A program made the position numbers and the translations under genes. The notes under the pieces were generated by a model that did not search any database, had not been told where the DNA came from, and was given only the letters and a program-made list of their open reading frames with translations. A stretch of DNA of 64,000 nt from Rhododendron vialii (taxonomy: Eukaryota > Streptophyta > Magnoliopsida > Ericales > Ericaceae), in assembly GCF_030253575.1 (NCBI RefSeq), contig NC_080568.1:2497501-2561500 (forward strand). Reading direction: 5' to 3'. Below are positions 36,679 through 48,500 of this stretch, in pieces. Every line of letters starts with the position of its first letter. The first letter of the stretch is position 1.

Positions 36679-39617
36679 CTATCGCAACGATCTCCCGAGA
36701 ATTAATCCTTTCATCTTCGACATGGGAGATTGGTTTTGCTTCATAACATCCGCGTACCGCGCCACACGATCTTTTAAAGCCGTGTTCTCCTCCGTTAGCC
36801 TACTGATATGGATCCGTAGAGCTGTGATTTTTTCCCTCTTCTCGTCACTTCTCCTTATCAATTCAGCCTGCTGCCTCGAAACATCCTCCATCAGTTCCGA
36901 CACGCTCAGCCGCAACTCATCCCACGTTTGCTCCCTCTCCCAAATGCCGGAATCAATCCTCCTCCCATCGCGATCGGATTCAATGCCATCTATCTTCGCG
37001 TCCCTGCCTCCTATTCTGTTTTGCTCGTTAGTTTCTCGTTCGAGGGAATTTGTTGGCGCGACTTTGGTGATTTTGAAGGATCTTGTGCCGGTAATGTGAG
37101 GATGTTGGACTTGCTTGAAGGAACTTGACAATGGCGTTGATGAATGATCAGCTGATAATTCAGTGGAATCGGATCGCAGCTGGTCGTACTTTTCGGCTAA
37201 AGAACGGTATGATTTGTGGAGGTCTTCTACCATTTTTTTCAGTTCTGGTCTCTTTTCGTAGTACATTTCAGCTCTCTTGGCAAATGAATCACCATCTTCT
37301 TCTATGAGGTTCAACATCATCCTTGTTTTCCTATCCAAATCTGCATATTTGTCACAAGGTTTTGACATACATGAAAAGGAGGAGCTAATATATGGAGCTA
37401 ATCACCATCCCAAGGAGGCAGAACATTTCAAAATTTAGGGCCGACGGAGGGTTTGTCCGATAGTTAATTTCAGGGCTTTAGAATAAGTCGAGATAAGATG
37501 GCTGAGACCTACCGCCGTTAAAAACAATACGAGGTTCAAGCACATGATAGGAGCACAGTCATATATATTACGGCTCCGTTCTCCTAAACTTTTTGACTAA
37601 AACATTTTCCGGTATTTTTTCAACTTTTTGTTCATCTTTTCATTATAATTTTTAGAGTTATTTTATCGTCCCGACAAGAGGAATCAAAAAAGTGTAAAAA
37701 TGTGGACAGTATGTTGAAAAGAATTCTTATAAGACGACACTTTAGATAAAAAAAGACAACGGTTTGGTATTTTTTTGTTTTTTGTGAACATTTTGTTTGC
37801 TTTTGGTCATAATTTTGTACCTTTTAGACTCTTCTCATCGAGATGGATAATTAATCCAAAAAATATGACGCAAATCAAATAAAAATTCAGAAAAAAAAAA
37901 CGAACAAAACGAAATAGATAAATTTTTTAAGAGGAACGGAGCCGTATGGTCTGGCAGTAACATTTGATGCTTTCTGCATTAAATGGCCATCACAAAATAT
38001 GGAAATACTCATCATTTACATTCAATATATAGTTTCCTAATCAGTGGGGGAGCTAGCATATGTCCAGAGGCACGTGCTTCACTTTTGGAGTTTTGACCCT
38101 CCTAGGGAAAAATTTTCGGACTTTGAATTGGTGTTGCGCAGTGAGGTGTACAATACTCTACTGCACACCTCTGAGCCTAATCAGTGGGGGAGCTAGCATA
38201 TGTCCAGAGGCACGTGCTCCACTTTTGGAGTTTTGACCCTCGTAGGGAAATTTTTTCGGACTTTGGATTGGTGTTGCGCAGTGAGGTGCACAATATTGTG
38301 CTGCGCACCTCCGAGCCGTCGGATCGTGCATCCGACGGCTTGGATCTCATCTTGAAAACCAATGATCAAGAGCTGTTCATTTAATGTTTTAGTAAATTTT
38401 TTAAATTTTTATCCAAGTATTTTGAGAAATAACCATTTTTTAGCAAAAAAATGTACTAGAAAAGTAAAATGATATTTTTTTGCTAAAAAATGGTTATTTC
38501 TTAAAATACTTGGGTAAAAGTTAAAAAAATTTAATACTTTTCTGTTTTCGCTCGTCAAGACGAATCAATAACTTATAAAAGTTTAACGCAAAACTAACCG
38601 ATACAAAAAAAATTCAATTAAGGTCAAAAGAATGCAGCCCATATTCTTGTACTTTTGCTTTGACCCTCGTTGGGAAACTTTGCCCTAATTTAAGTCAAAG
38701 CAAAAGTAAGAAGTAAAACTTCCCCTAAAACCTTATGATCAACAAAGTCAAAGCCCATCGCGGGCCTGTTTGTCTTTTTGTTTTATTTGCTGTCGGTGGT
38801 ACGATTTGTCCTAGTCGAGCAATATTAACTAATTTGCTTTAAATTATGGTGAAAAGAGGGCCTAGCATATAAAATTTCAAGAGAAAGTGACCGATGTGTT
38901 TAATTGTAAATTGGACATCTATCCATATCTATCTATAATATATATATAAAGTGGGTACTCTCAGCCATCAAGCTAGATAGCCTCCCTGTTAGTCAATTTT
39001 GTTTCATCTAATCAAAATTTTAAATAGCAGTAGCTACATAGGAGTTACGTAGCTTATCGGTTGCTACACATCTTATTTCTTGATCTTCCGAAATCGTTGC
39101 ACCCCAATATATATTGGTGAGATTGGAGAAATAAATGTGCAAGCGACCGTGTGTCATCATGTACCAAAATTCAAGTGTTTTCGTCAAAAATAACTTTCTA
39201 AAAAATCCAAGACTACTAGTGAAAGTATTAGGTATAATTATGCGTGTTCTGTTTATTATGTAATGGACTTTAGTGCAAAAGTCTAGGTTGGAATAGTAGC
39301 ATGCAGTACAAAGACAGGTGAAACAATAATATGTACCATGTACTGAATAGTAATAACCAATTATGTATAGGTACTGTTTGTATAATGCAGCGGATGATGT
39401 AAGCAGTCTCCTTACGCCTATAAAAAGAGGACTTCCCCGTAATGTAATCCAGGTCAGTTTAGGTGAATGCAATTCAGTGTTTTCTAGTAACATATCCCGT
39501 GTCTCTCTTTGATCCTAACCTACTTTGTGTTTGTACCCATTTCGTGTATGTAAACTCACTTGATTCCAATTATCTATTGTTCTATATCGTCAACACAATT
39601 ATGTACATCTCACACTC

Positions 39618-39652
<35 letters not shown>

Positions 39653-39792
39653 GATAAAGTATAGTGGAGCCATTCAGACTGATGATGGTTATTGTGGCTG
39701 TCCCACCACCATGAATAGGAAGAAGCATGCAGCTCACTGCACTCCTCCATGCCCATGGGATAAATATTGATTGAAACTAGGTTTTGAGCCAT
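36679..39792 (-). CDS. NET3/KIP1-like NAB-domain actin-binding protein; exon 1 splice donor disrupted
   Basis: NET proteins bind actin through an N-terminal NAB domain and link it to membranes. Exon 1 (39651-39792) encodes [10 protein letters not shown] and SEWLHYTLS; exon 2 (36679-37340) continues [20 protein letters not shown] and [13 protein letters not shown]. Joined in phase they make one NAB domain (about residues 25-102) in a 267-aa protein, with a coiled coil at about 170-245. The acceptor is good (ATATGCAG), but after the expected last exon base the DNA reads CTCTCT instead of GT, because a (GA/CT)n microsatellite starts exactly there. Either the site is broken, a later GTGTGAG or GTGAGA past the repeat is used (neither keeps frame at the present repeat length), or exon 2 is translated alone from 37368 (229 aa, NAB domain incomplete). 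ATG choice in exon 1 (39792, or the later in-frame ATGs encoding MGMEE) is open. Confidence 0.75.
37573..37944. mobile_element. MITE with GGCTCCGTTC ends in the NET3 intron
   Basis: CGGCTCCGTTCTCCTAAA and AAGAGGAACGGAGCCG are inverted ends. The interior carries the AT-rich foldback core twice in opposite orientation. Confidence 0.6.
38036..38315. repeat. 140-bp tandem duplication
   Basis: Units at 38036-38175 and 38176-38315 share CCTAATCAGTGGGGGAGCTA and CACTTTTGGAGTTTTGACCC and the GTTGCGCAGTGAGGTG part of the 16996-17198 MITE family. Confidence 0.8.
38390..38640. repeat. AT-rich foldback copy
   Basis: TTTTTTAGCAAAAAAATG-type sequence pairs with its complement (38430-38500), followed by CGCTCGTCAAGACGAATCAA, the family core. 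It lies within the NET3 intron. Confidence 0.45.
39620..39650 (+). repeat. (GA)n microsatellite at the NET3 splice donor
   Basis: About 15 GA units end at 39650, directly next to the last exon 1 base (39651). Confidence 0.9.
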
Positions 39793-40064
39793 GCTTAAGG
39801 ACCCTCTCTTTAGGAAAGGTTGTCAATCATCTGCTGATTTTAGGGGTTTCCAATTAACACTTGAATTTAATTACTACTAAAAAGGAGAGATGACAATTGT
39901 ATTTTAAACTGAACGAGGCTACAATCCAGGCTTTAAAATTGGAACTGAAAATCCACTCTGATTCAAGTTAGCATTATAATCTTGTTTATTTCCGTATTAA
40001 CTAGATACTTATATTTATTCAATATGTTTGTTTGTCTCTATATCTATGAAGTATAAGGCATAGT
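39793..40064. other. NET3 upstream flank
   Basis: Short space between the start codon and the CACTA element, which therefore begins only about 270 bp upstream of the gene. No TATA box stands out. Confidence 0.3.
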
Positions 40065-41870
40065 CACTACTGCAATAAACCATAAAGATCACAGCTATTG
40101 CCCATGATTGTAAGTTTTTTATCACGCTCCTGCTACCGTGATGGATCTGGGTGTGATTGTAAGTCACTCTCTTTTATCACGGTTATAAACCGTGATTGAA
40201 GGAGAGAAACAATCTGGGTGTGATTGTAAGTCACTCTCTTTTATCACGGTTATAAACCGTGATTGAAGGAGAGAAACAATCACGGCCAAAAGGCGTGATC
40301 GTTTCTCTTTTATCATGATTATAAGTTGTGATTGTTTCTCTTAGGCGTGATTGTTTCTCTTTTTTGAAAGTGATTGTATGTCACTTTAGATTACGGTTTG
40401 TAACCGTGATTGAAAGTTCAAAATAATCACACCATAAACTGAGATGAAAAATTATTGTGCGTGATCTTTTCTTTGAATCTATTAGACCATCTTTTCTTGT
40501 CATTGCCAAGTTTCAAACCCACGTACTCTTGGTTGATTTCTCAAGTCCTTACCACGAAGCTAGCCAAGAACTTTTATTACATTAGGAAAACAAAAATATT
40601 TATATTTACTTCCTAAAGTGAAAACACTTTTTTTCTTTAAAATTTTTTGAATTTTTTGAAATGCAATTAACATGATATTAAAATATATATAAAAATACAT
40701 ACGCTGAAACTTCCCATTTGGTCTAATCCAGAGGTTTACGTACGCCATCAATATAGTCATGTGCTTAGCACTGAATTGATTTTCAATTAGAGAAAGTGAG
40801 TGATTTGGAAATGCCTCTAACATAACATTGCATGCCTATCTATTACGTACACATAAGGACGGAACCAGGATTTTACCCTAGCAGTGGCGAAATGTATACT
40901 AAAAAAATAAAAAAAAAATACATTACAATATTAATAGTCATCGGCTCCGGAAAAAATTAAAGTAACATAACAAAAACTAAACTAAATGATGTTTGTCATT
41001 TACACATGGAGTACAAACGAAGACTAATTTTAATTTTGGGCATCGATAATGGCATAATAATTAAATTCCCTTAATTTTTTTAGGTTAAGTTGTTTTAGTG
41101 TTAGAGTGTGGAATATTTTTTTTCTTAATTACACATCATCATTTATATTATTTCACTTTGGCCCATTAAATTTAGTTTTGGAATACTTTTTTGGGTCTTC
41201 TTTCATGAAAAAAAATAGAAGATTTATGACTAGTATATAATAAAAAATAAGGAAAAAAACCTAGCAGTAATGAGACTATATAAGTTTGGGATAAAAAAAA
41301 ATTGTCACATATAATAATTGCATTTTCTAAAATTCTTGTCGTGGCAGTCGCCGCCATTAAACCCCCTTTGTTCCATCCTTGGTTAGCATGTCAGCTGGCG
41401 TAAGTCATTATAGGTCATACATTATAATGATGCAATATTATAATGTGGATCCAATGCTCATTCATTTTGCAATATTATATTGTATGACCATTTATTATAA
41501 ATTCTCTCACAAAAAGTGCAATCAGAAACTCTTAACCAAAACTCTCACTTAAATCAAGTCTCGCAAAATAATAATTTCCACAACAACAAACAAATAACAT
41601 TTACTGGCTTCTCCAATCCAAATGGACGAATCTTCAATCAAACAAATAAACAAACAAACAAATTAATGAAGTGCGGAGTCTTCCAATATTGGATTTGAGC
41701 AAAAAAATTCCACACACAATCCTTCTCAAATACAAGAATGATCGTGTGTGGGGATAAGCTCATTCAATGTGCAATTGAGACATTTCGTTTGTTTATTTTA
41801 GCAAACTTTCAGTGAAGACTTTCGCAGTCAGCTTCAATAACAACGTATGAGGCTCTTGTTTGCCACCAGC

Positions 41871-42240
41871 TGATAAAGTTGGGACCTATTAATTCAATGG
41901 GAAATGAATTTCATTTAGGCCTTTTGATTCCCTCGTTCAACAATAAGTTGATAATATTCTTTCATTAGACACAAAATCATCATTCTCAATTAAATGAAAC
42001 AAAAAAGAGAGACCAAGACTATTTGAATAGTCCACATACGTACTTGTCAGCAATAAGTTGATAAGGTGGGGACCTATTAATTCAATGGGAAATGAATTTC
42101 ATTCGGTCCTTTTGATTCCCTCGTTCAACAATAAGTTGATAATATTCTCTCATTAGACATCAAACCATCATTCTCAATTAAATGAAACCAAAAGAGAGAC
42201 CAAGACTATTTGAATAGTACACATACGTACTTGTCAACAG
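41871..42240 (+). repeat. 188-bp tandem duplication inside the CACTA element
   Basis: Units start at 41871 and 42059. Both contain GGGACCTATTAATTCAATGG and GAGACCAAGACTATTTGAAT, with very few differences. Confidence 0.85.
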
Positions 42241-42608
42241 GATAATTCCCAGGTCAAGAAATCCTCCCATAGTAACTTCTGATCGGGTTCTTAATTCTCG
42301 ATCTCGTGAATGTTATAGTTGGAATAATTTCGAAAGACAATTTAAGGAATCTATCTCCAACTAATTAATTAAAAGTGGCACGAGACACAGAGATATAAGT
42401 GATTATAAAAAGTAAAGAATGCAACTGTCTCCAAATAATGTTTTCTAATGAACCTGGCTATATTTGAATCAGATTGGTCACTCTTAATCTTGGTTAGCTC
42501 ATTAGTTTTGGTTGCATAGTCATAGTTGTAGATTTGATTGGGTTCAAGCAAAAGTAAAATAAATTAAGAATACAAGAATATCCACATGGTTGTGTTCCCA
42601 AAGCACTG

Positions 42609-42609
<1 letters not shown>

Positions 42610-42646
<37 letters not shown>
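42610..42646 (+). repeat. (AT)n microsatellite
   Basis: About 18 AT units. Confidence 0.9.
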
Positions 42647-42648
<2 letters not shown>

Positions 42649-44493
42649 TCGTACTCATTAATTTCCTTATACTGGCTTGAAGACTCAATGGGGTATCTTT
42701 CTGCATGACTCGATATCCAACCTAATAGAACAACTAATTTGGAGATAGATCTCATTCACCGCTAATTAGCGGGGATTCAATTAAAGTCAAGATAAAGTTC
42801 GTAAAGACTGATCCTCAATACAAAAATGCATTACAATATTAATAGTCATCGGCTCCAGAAAAAATTAAAATAACATAACAAAAACTAAACTAAATGATGT
42901 TTGTCATTTACACATGGAGTATGAAAAATGACTAATTTTAATTTTGGGCATCGATAATGGCATAATAATTAAATTCCCTTAATTTTTTTAGGTTAAGTTG
43001 TTTTAGGGTTAGAGTGTGGAATTCTTTTTCTTAATTACACATCATCATTTATATTATTTCACTTTGGCCCATTAAATTTAGTTTTGAAATACTTTTTTGG
43101 GTCTTCTTTCTTTTAAAAAAAAATAGAAGATTTATGACTAGAATATAATAAAAAAATAAGAAAAAAACCTAGCAGTGGCGAGACTATATAAGTTGGAGAT
43201 AAAAAAAATTGTCACATATAATAATTGCATTTTTTAAAATTCTTGACGTGGCGGCCGTCCCACTAAACCCTCTGGTTTCATCCTTGCATACACAGTAACA
43301 CAGATTGCGGAATTACTTGGCAAATAGTTTCAACTTAACCAATTCATCATTGCTTAATTGAGAGGCAAGAATCCAAGAATACTTCTTTCTCTCTCTGCTA
43401 ATTAATCCTCTTGTGATCAGTAATGAAACAGAGTAAGATCGGTGGCACATCAAAATAGGCTCCAAAAAAAACTAAACACAAAACCAAGATTACTTTTTAT
43501 CCAAATCCAACCGAAAACAGGGCCAACGATCTCTTTAGTTGAAAAATAAGACAACCTCAGAAACTCATTGATGACGACGATCTCGAGCCAAATAGGCCCC
43601 TCAAGAAACTTCGGACCCCAAAATCTCAAAACCCAACTCCATTCTCGACTCACCGTCGTCGAAGAAACAACTGGCACTGGTGAAACCCATTCGTGGAATT
43701 TGCCTTCTCTCTCTATATATCTTTTTGGGCGTGAAGATGAAAATGAAACGTAAAGATTTTTTGGGATGAGTGTAATTAGGGCTTATTTTCTTACCTTTAA
43801 AAAAAAAAACTTTTCAAAGTCCTTAAACGACATCGTTTTCCTCACATAACTTTTCAAAGCCCGCCTAAATGAGTATCAGTCTGCCCACGTGAAAATTCAA
43901 ACCGCCCTCCTAAATGGGTAGGCTTTTTATCTAGCCGCAAGAGTGAGATTATTTATCTCACTTTTTTCCGCGCTAAGTTTTTTATCACGCTACAAGGGTG
44001 AGATTTTTTTTTTTTAATCTCACCACAAGAGCAAGATCTTTTATCTCATTCTGTTCCGACCTAAAATCTTTTATCACGCAATAAGGGTGAGATCTTTTCT
44101 CTTTTTTATCACGCCACAAGGGTGAGGTCTTTTGTCTTTTATCTCGCTACAAGAGCGAGATCTTTTATTTCATTCTTTTTTGCCCTAAAATCTTTTATCA
44201 CGCCACAAGGGTGAGGTTTTTTTTCTTTTATCTCGCCACAAGAGTGAGATCTTTTATCTCATTTTTTCGCCCTAAAATCTTTTATCACGCCGCAAAGGTG
44301 AGGTTGTTTTTCTTTTATCTCGCCTCAAGAGCAAGGTCTTTTATTCCGTGTTAAAACCCACTTTTTATCTCAGTTTTGGAGTTAAATTGCGATATAAAAA
44401 CTTAAGCATCACTTTTTATCACACTTTCACTGAAAACCGTGATCTTTGTGAATTTCTTTAGTGTGATATATATCTATTATTGTAGTAGTGAGT

Positions 44494-45502
44494 TTAGCTT
44501 CCCTTATTTTTTTTTTGCCTTTATTGAATTTTTTCACCTTTGTCATCAACTTTTGTGTAGATTATTGTTTTGTCTTAACGAGAAAAATCGAAAAAATAAA
44601 AAATTATGTTCACCTCTTAATTTTTTTTGAAAAGAAAAACAGAAAATTTTTAACTTATTTTTGTCATTATTTAAAAGATTTTCAGTTTTTATCACAATTT
44701 TTTACTTTTATGGTATATCTTGTTGAGGCAAACTAATACTACTATTCATAAAATTTAATGCAATACCATCCAAGGCAAAAAAAGAAGACGACGTGGCTTA
44801 TTAAGCCAAACTAGGCCTAAATATACAAGGTCTCTCCACATTCGTGTGTGAGAGAATTCAATCAATTATTAACTGAATCTTTTCGACAGAGGTAACAATG
44901 TAAATTAATAAGCCTAACGATAGGTTGAGTGAGAACATGACAACAAAGTCTTATTCCAAGTGCACATAAATTGACTTAGACACCCAATTATATAAATAAA
45001 TAAATAAAAAAAATAAAACCAAATATAAAACAACAATGTTTACACTGGCATAAATCAATTGGCTTCATTTCCCACTATTTAATTTATTTTCAAAAAATCA
45101 AGTGCAGTCATATCAGCGTTTACACTGGCATCCTTCAGCTGGTTAATCCATCACCAATAAATCTAAAATCTTCTTCGACTTCAACTTTTGAATTTTCTCG
45201 TCTCCCGGCCATCAAGTCCATCTATAACTTCCTCGCAATCGAAACTAGATCTGTATTCTTCCGTAGGATCTATTGCTGCATGCAGGAAAGAATTTATCCA
45301 AACATCAATCGGTCTTGTATCCAAATTGATTCGTTTATGTCAATAAGCTTCAACTGCTTCTTTCCTCAACTCTATCTAGTGATAAAACCTGACTGCCATT
45401 TCGCCATTCTCTTGGATCCTATGCAGCAGATTTCATTTCATTACCACTCTCAGCGTCAGACACATTTGTATCCAATGTTGGAAGACTCCATGGTGATTCC
45501 TT
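44494..45502. other. Spacer between the CACTA element and the PAP-like gene
   Basis: An AT-rich foldback copy (about 44490-44815, right part GGCTTATTAAGCCAAAC) is followed by sequence with no gene. The last few hundred bases probably hold the 3' UTR of the gene to the right. Confidence 0.35.
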
Positions 45503-48500
45503 TCACTGAGTAGTTTCTTTGTTCAGCTGCAGAGGGTAAACGGTGTCGAAAACAATCCTTGCAAACACATGTCGGACTTCACTAAGTCTTCCCAATGCTA
45601 AAGACTCGAAATTGATCTTACTCCCTCCTTTAGGAACAAATCCCTTTTCCTTGCCTTTTCTGACACAATGAAATATCATGCCTGCCTTTTCGTGTAGTGC
45701 CCACGATATAAAAACCTGAAAATCGAGACAGAGAATCAAAAATTTGCATATCATCACATTCGAAGAAGCTCAGAGGCTAAAAAAAGAAAGAAAAGAAGTT
45801 AAACTGATGATTGGCAAATAATAAAGTGAGACAAATGGCTGGGGTCAAAGAGTTTGAGAATTGAGGCAAATAGGATTCTAAGGGTTTTCGAAATTTCATG
45901 CGTAGCTTCTGGAATTTAATGATTAATATGAAGTTCATTTTCAGCACCCGTGAATCTTGCTCTTTGGAGGCTTGGAGCATTTATAAAAACTTTCGAGGTT
46001 CGGTTACTTTGTCCTCTTACAAACAAAAACAAATTATTCCAGCCGAAAAGGTCAACTAGAGGAAAGGCATGATTAACGAATTTCAATTTAGGAGGGTTCA
46101 AGCGGGAGGCCAAAAGTGACATCAACAATCACAATGCCATAGTGCAAGGCTGACACAAGTGAATGCACATGTTGATTACCAGAACCGCCACTCAAAAAAA
46201 AAAAAAAAAAAAAAAAACCAGAACAGATATAAAAAGCCATTTCCAATAACTTTTATTTCTCAATAAAATTAGTTAGCTTAAAGGACGTTAACTAACGAGT
46301 TGGATGCTTACCAAATCTGAGTAGGGTGCCTGCGGGTATGCCCTCATGGCTTGGGAAACAGAATGCTCATCTGTCATCTTGTCTAATGCATCTTTTGCTG
46401 ATGCCGCAAGATCAATGACCTCACCAATCAACGTAGCATCTGAGTCTATACTTCCAGGTTCTAATAACTCATTAAAGCTCGCGTCATGTGGTTCGGAAAT
46501 CCTTCTTGCAATGTTTACAGCTTCTGATAAGGACCCTCCACAATGTACAGCAATGCTAAATGCAGCAACCACCAAAGGATCTCGTGGATGATCTGCTAGA
46601 GCTTTATGAAATGCTAGGAGACAAACCCTGCCAATACAAACTTGTACTTAGTTCGAAGTTCAGGTAATTCAGAATGTTACAGTTGAGGTGTAGAGAATTA
46701 CTTAAATATACTACTAGCATCAACACTAAAAATGCGAGGTTCTACTATCTGGACTCAAGACTTCTTTCGCTCTTTGGGAGGATTTGAATTTGCAAAAATC
46801 CCCAGCCTGATGGAATGAGTTCTATAGTAGTTATGATGGCCCCTTTAGCCTGAGACCTCGAACATGCATTTCGTGGTGCGATAGCACATCCAAGTAGACA
46901 TATCTTAAAATGCTGAGAATTGAAAAATTGCCGGACAATTAACAATTTTAACCATTTGACAAGGAATTTAAAATCACCTCCCATTGTTCAAATACTCAAA
47001 CCCTTTTAATGTCACCAACTTTGTTTTCAAACTTAGGGGGCAGGTTGGGAGATTCCTTAGAGACTTCTACCTGTATATTTATTTTATATTTAATATCTAC
47101 GAACTCTCTCCATACATGCTGAGGCAGAAGAAACATTCTATAATGTGCAGGGCACCCTATAGAATTTTTAAGGTATCCACCTAACAACAACCAATATGTT
47201 ACCACATTCAACCAATAAAGGTTTGAGAATTACTAGATATGCTGATTGTTGGCCTATAGACTATGTGGCAAAAGATTTTCCTATTTGATCTCTCCATGAC
47301 GTCCTTCCCCAAGACACGTTTATATCTCTCGCTCACCAATTGATATCTACTCGCCACTAGTAGAAGCTAGCCCCATTGGGGTAGGAGGGCATTTCCATCA
47401 CGAAAAAGCCTAACAAAGTTTAACCAAAATGGAGTGTGAGCGTGCATGTACAAGCTACCAAAATGCATGATAATACTCCATATGTTTGCTTATAGGTAAC
47501 GAGAAGTTTTATAAGATAATGCGCCAGGGGTGACCTGGCGCATTCTCTAAGCCATCCATACAAATATACCAACCATGAGAAATGCGCTCTCTTACACACT
47601 GAGATAATTTGAAATAGTTCTTAAAATTTTCCTTTTGGGTAAGCAAAATGAGGAGATTACAAACAACCAAGAAATTACATACCACAAGCTAGAATGGCAT
47701 GGCCGGTCAGGTGCCAACAGTCTGTCCAAGCTAGAAAACAATGACTGCAGAAAAACAAACCAAGAACAACCGAAACATGATGTAACGAAATGAAAGCAAA
47801 AGCACCAAATCAAAGATAATTCTAAATTAACATCTGCATGACCATTGAATCAATGAAATTAACAACGATCATGATGGAAGTGGAAGAACACCAATGCCAG
47901 GGATAAACACAACAATGTTAGAAAAATATCGTACATGATTCAGGTAACACAGTTCGACACTTAAAATTACTATGGAGAAGAAAAAAGCAGGTGGCGACTA
48001 ACTGATAGCAACAAAATGTATAGCCAATTAACATGCAGTGATCTTACCACAAGCATGTTAGATCTTGTGTCCTGCCTCCGAAAACCTTGAGAAACAAAAT
48101 ATGCTGCCTGTAAATGCATGCAACAGCCTATATCGTCATCGTGATACACAGGAGAAAGTGTTTTTTTTTTTCTTTTTGGATAATGCAGTTATCAACAGCG
48201 GGAGGAAAAAAAGCATACTTGTAGGGGTAGAAGTATCTCCAGAAGTCCAAACTTCCATAATAACCGCAAAGAGGCTTCTGCAGATCCATATGCCAGCATA
48301 TAATTCAATTCCATGAGAATCCTTCCCTGCAACATTTGGAGTTTGCAAGTAAATTACATACCAAAAAGGCTAAAAATGTCAAATTACACGACTTGGACGG
48401 TTGGACCAGAACTTTGATACCCTGTCAAGTCTCAACAATAAAGAAGATAATTCTTTCATAGAACGAGCTGTTTCTCTGGAAAAATGGAATCCTAAACGAG

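Larger units (their letters stand above)
40856..43290 (+). repeat. Pair of about 500-bp direct repeats inside the CACTA element
   Basis: 40856-41383 and 42822-43290 share GCATTACAATATTAATAGTC-type starts, GGGCATCGATAATGGCATAA and AATTGTCACATATAATAATT. They are two copies of one element (possible ends GGACGGAACCAGG and CCATCCTT), the second lacking its left end. Confidence 0.75.
40065..44490. mobile_element. CACTA (CMC/EnSpm) element, 4.4 kb, non-autonomous
   Basis: The left end is CACTACTGCAATAAACC and the right end, on the other strand, is CACTACTACAATAATAG. The target duplication is AGT at 40062-40064 and 44491-44493, the 3 bp expected. Both sub-terminal regions have repeated words: TTTATCACGG with CCGTGATTG on the left, and TATCTCGCCACAAGAG or TTTTATCACGCC on the right (about 43920-44420). 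No transposase-sized frame is present. Nested elements and duplications fill the middle. Confidence 0.85.

Noticed and set aside
36599-37099. 166-aa frame opposite the NET3-like exon 2
   Set aside because: Antisense shadow of a conserved coiled-coil coding exon; no family features.
39020-39493. 157-aa minus-strand frame inside the NET3 intron
   Set aside because: Cys/Tyr/Ile-rich AT-driven composition, no known motif, and it lies inside an intron.
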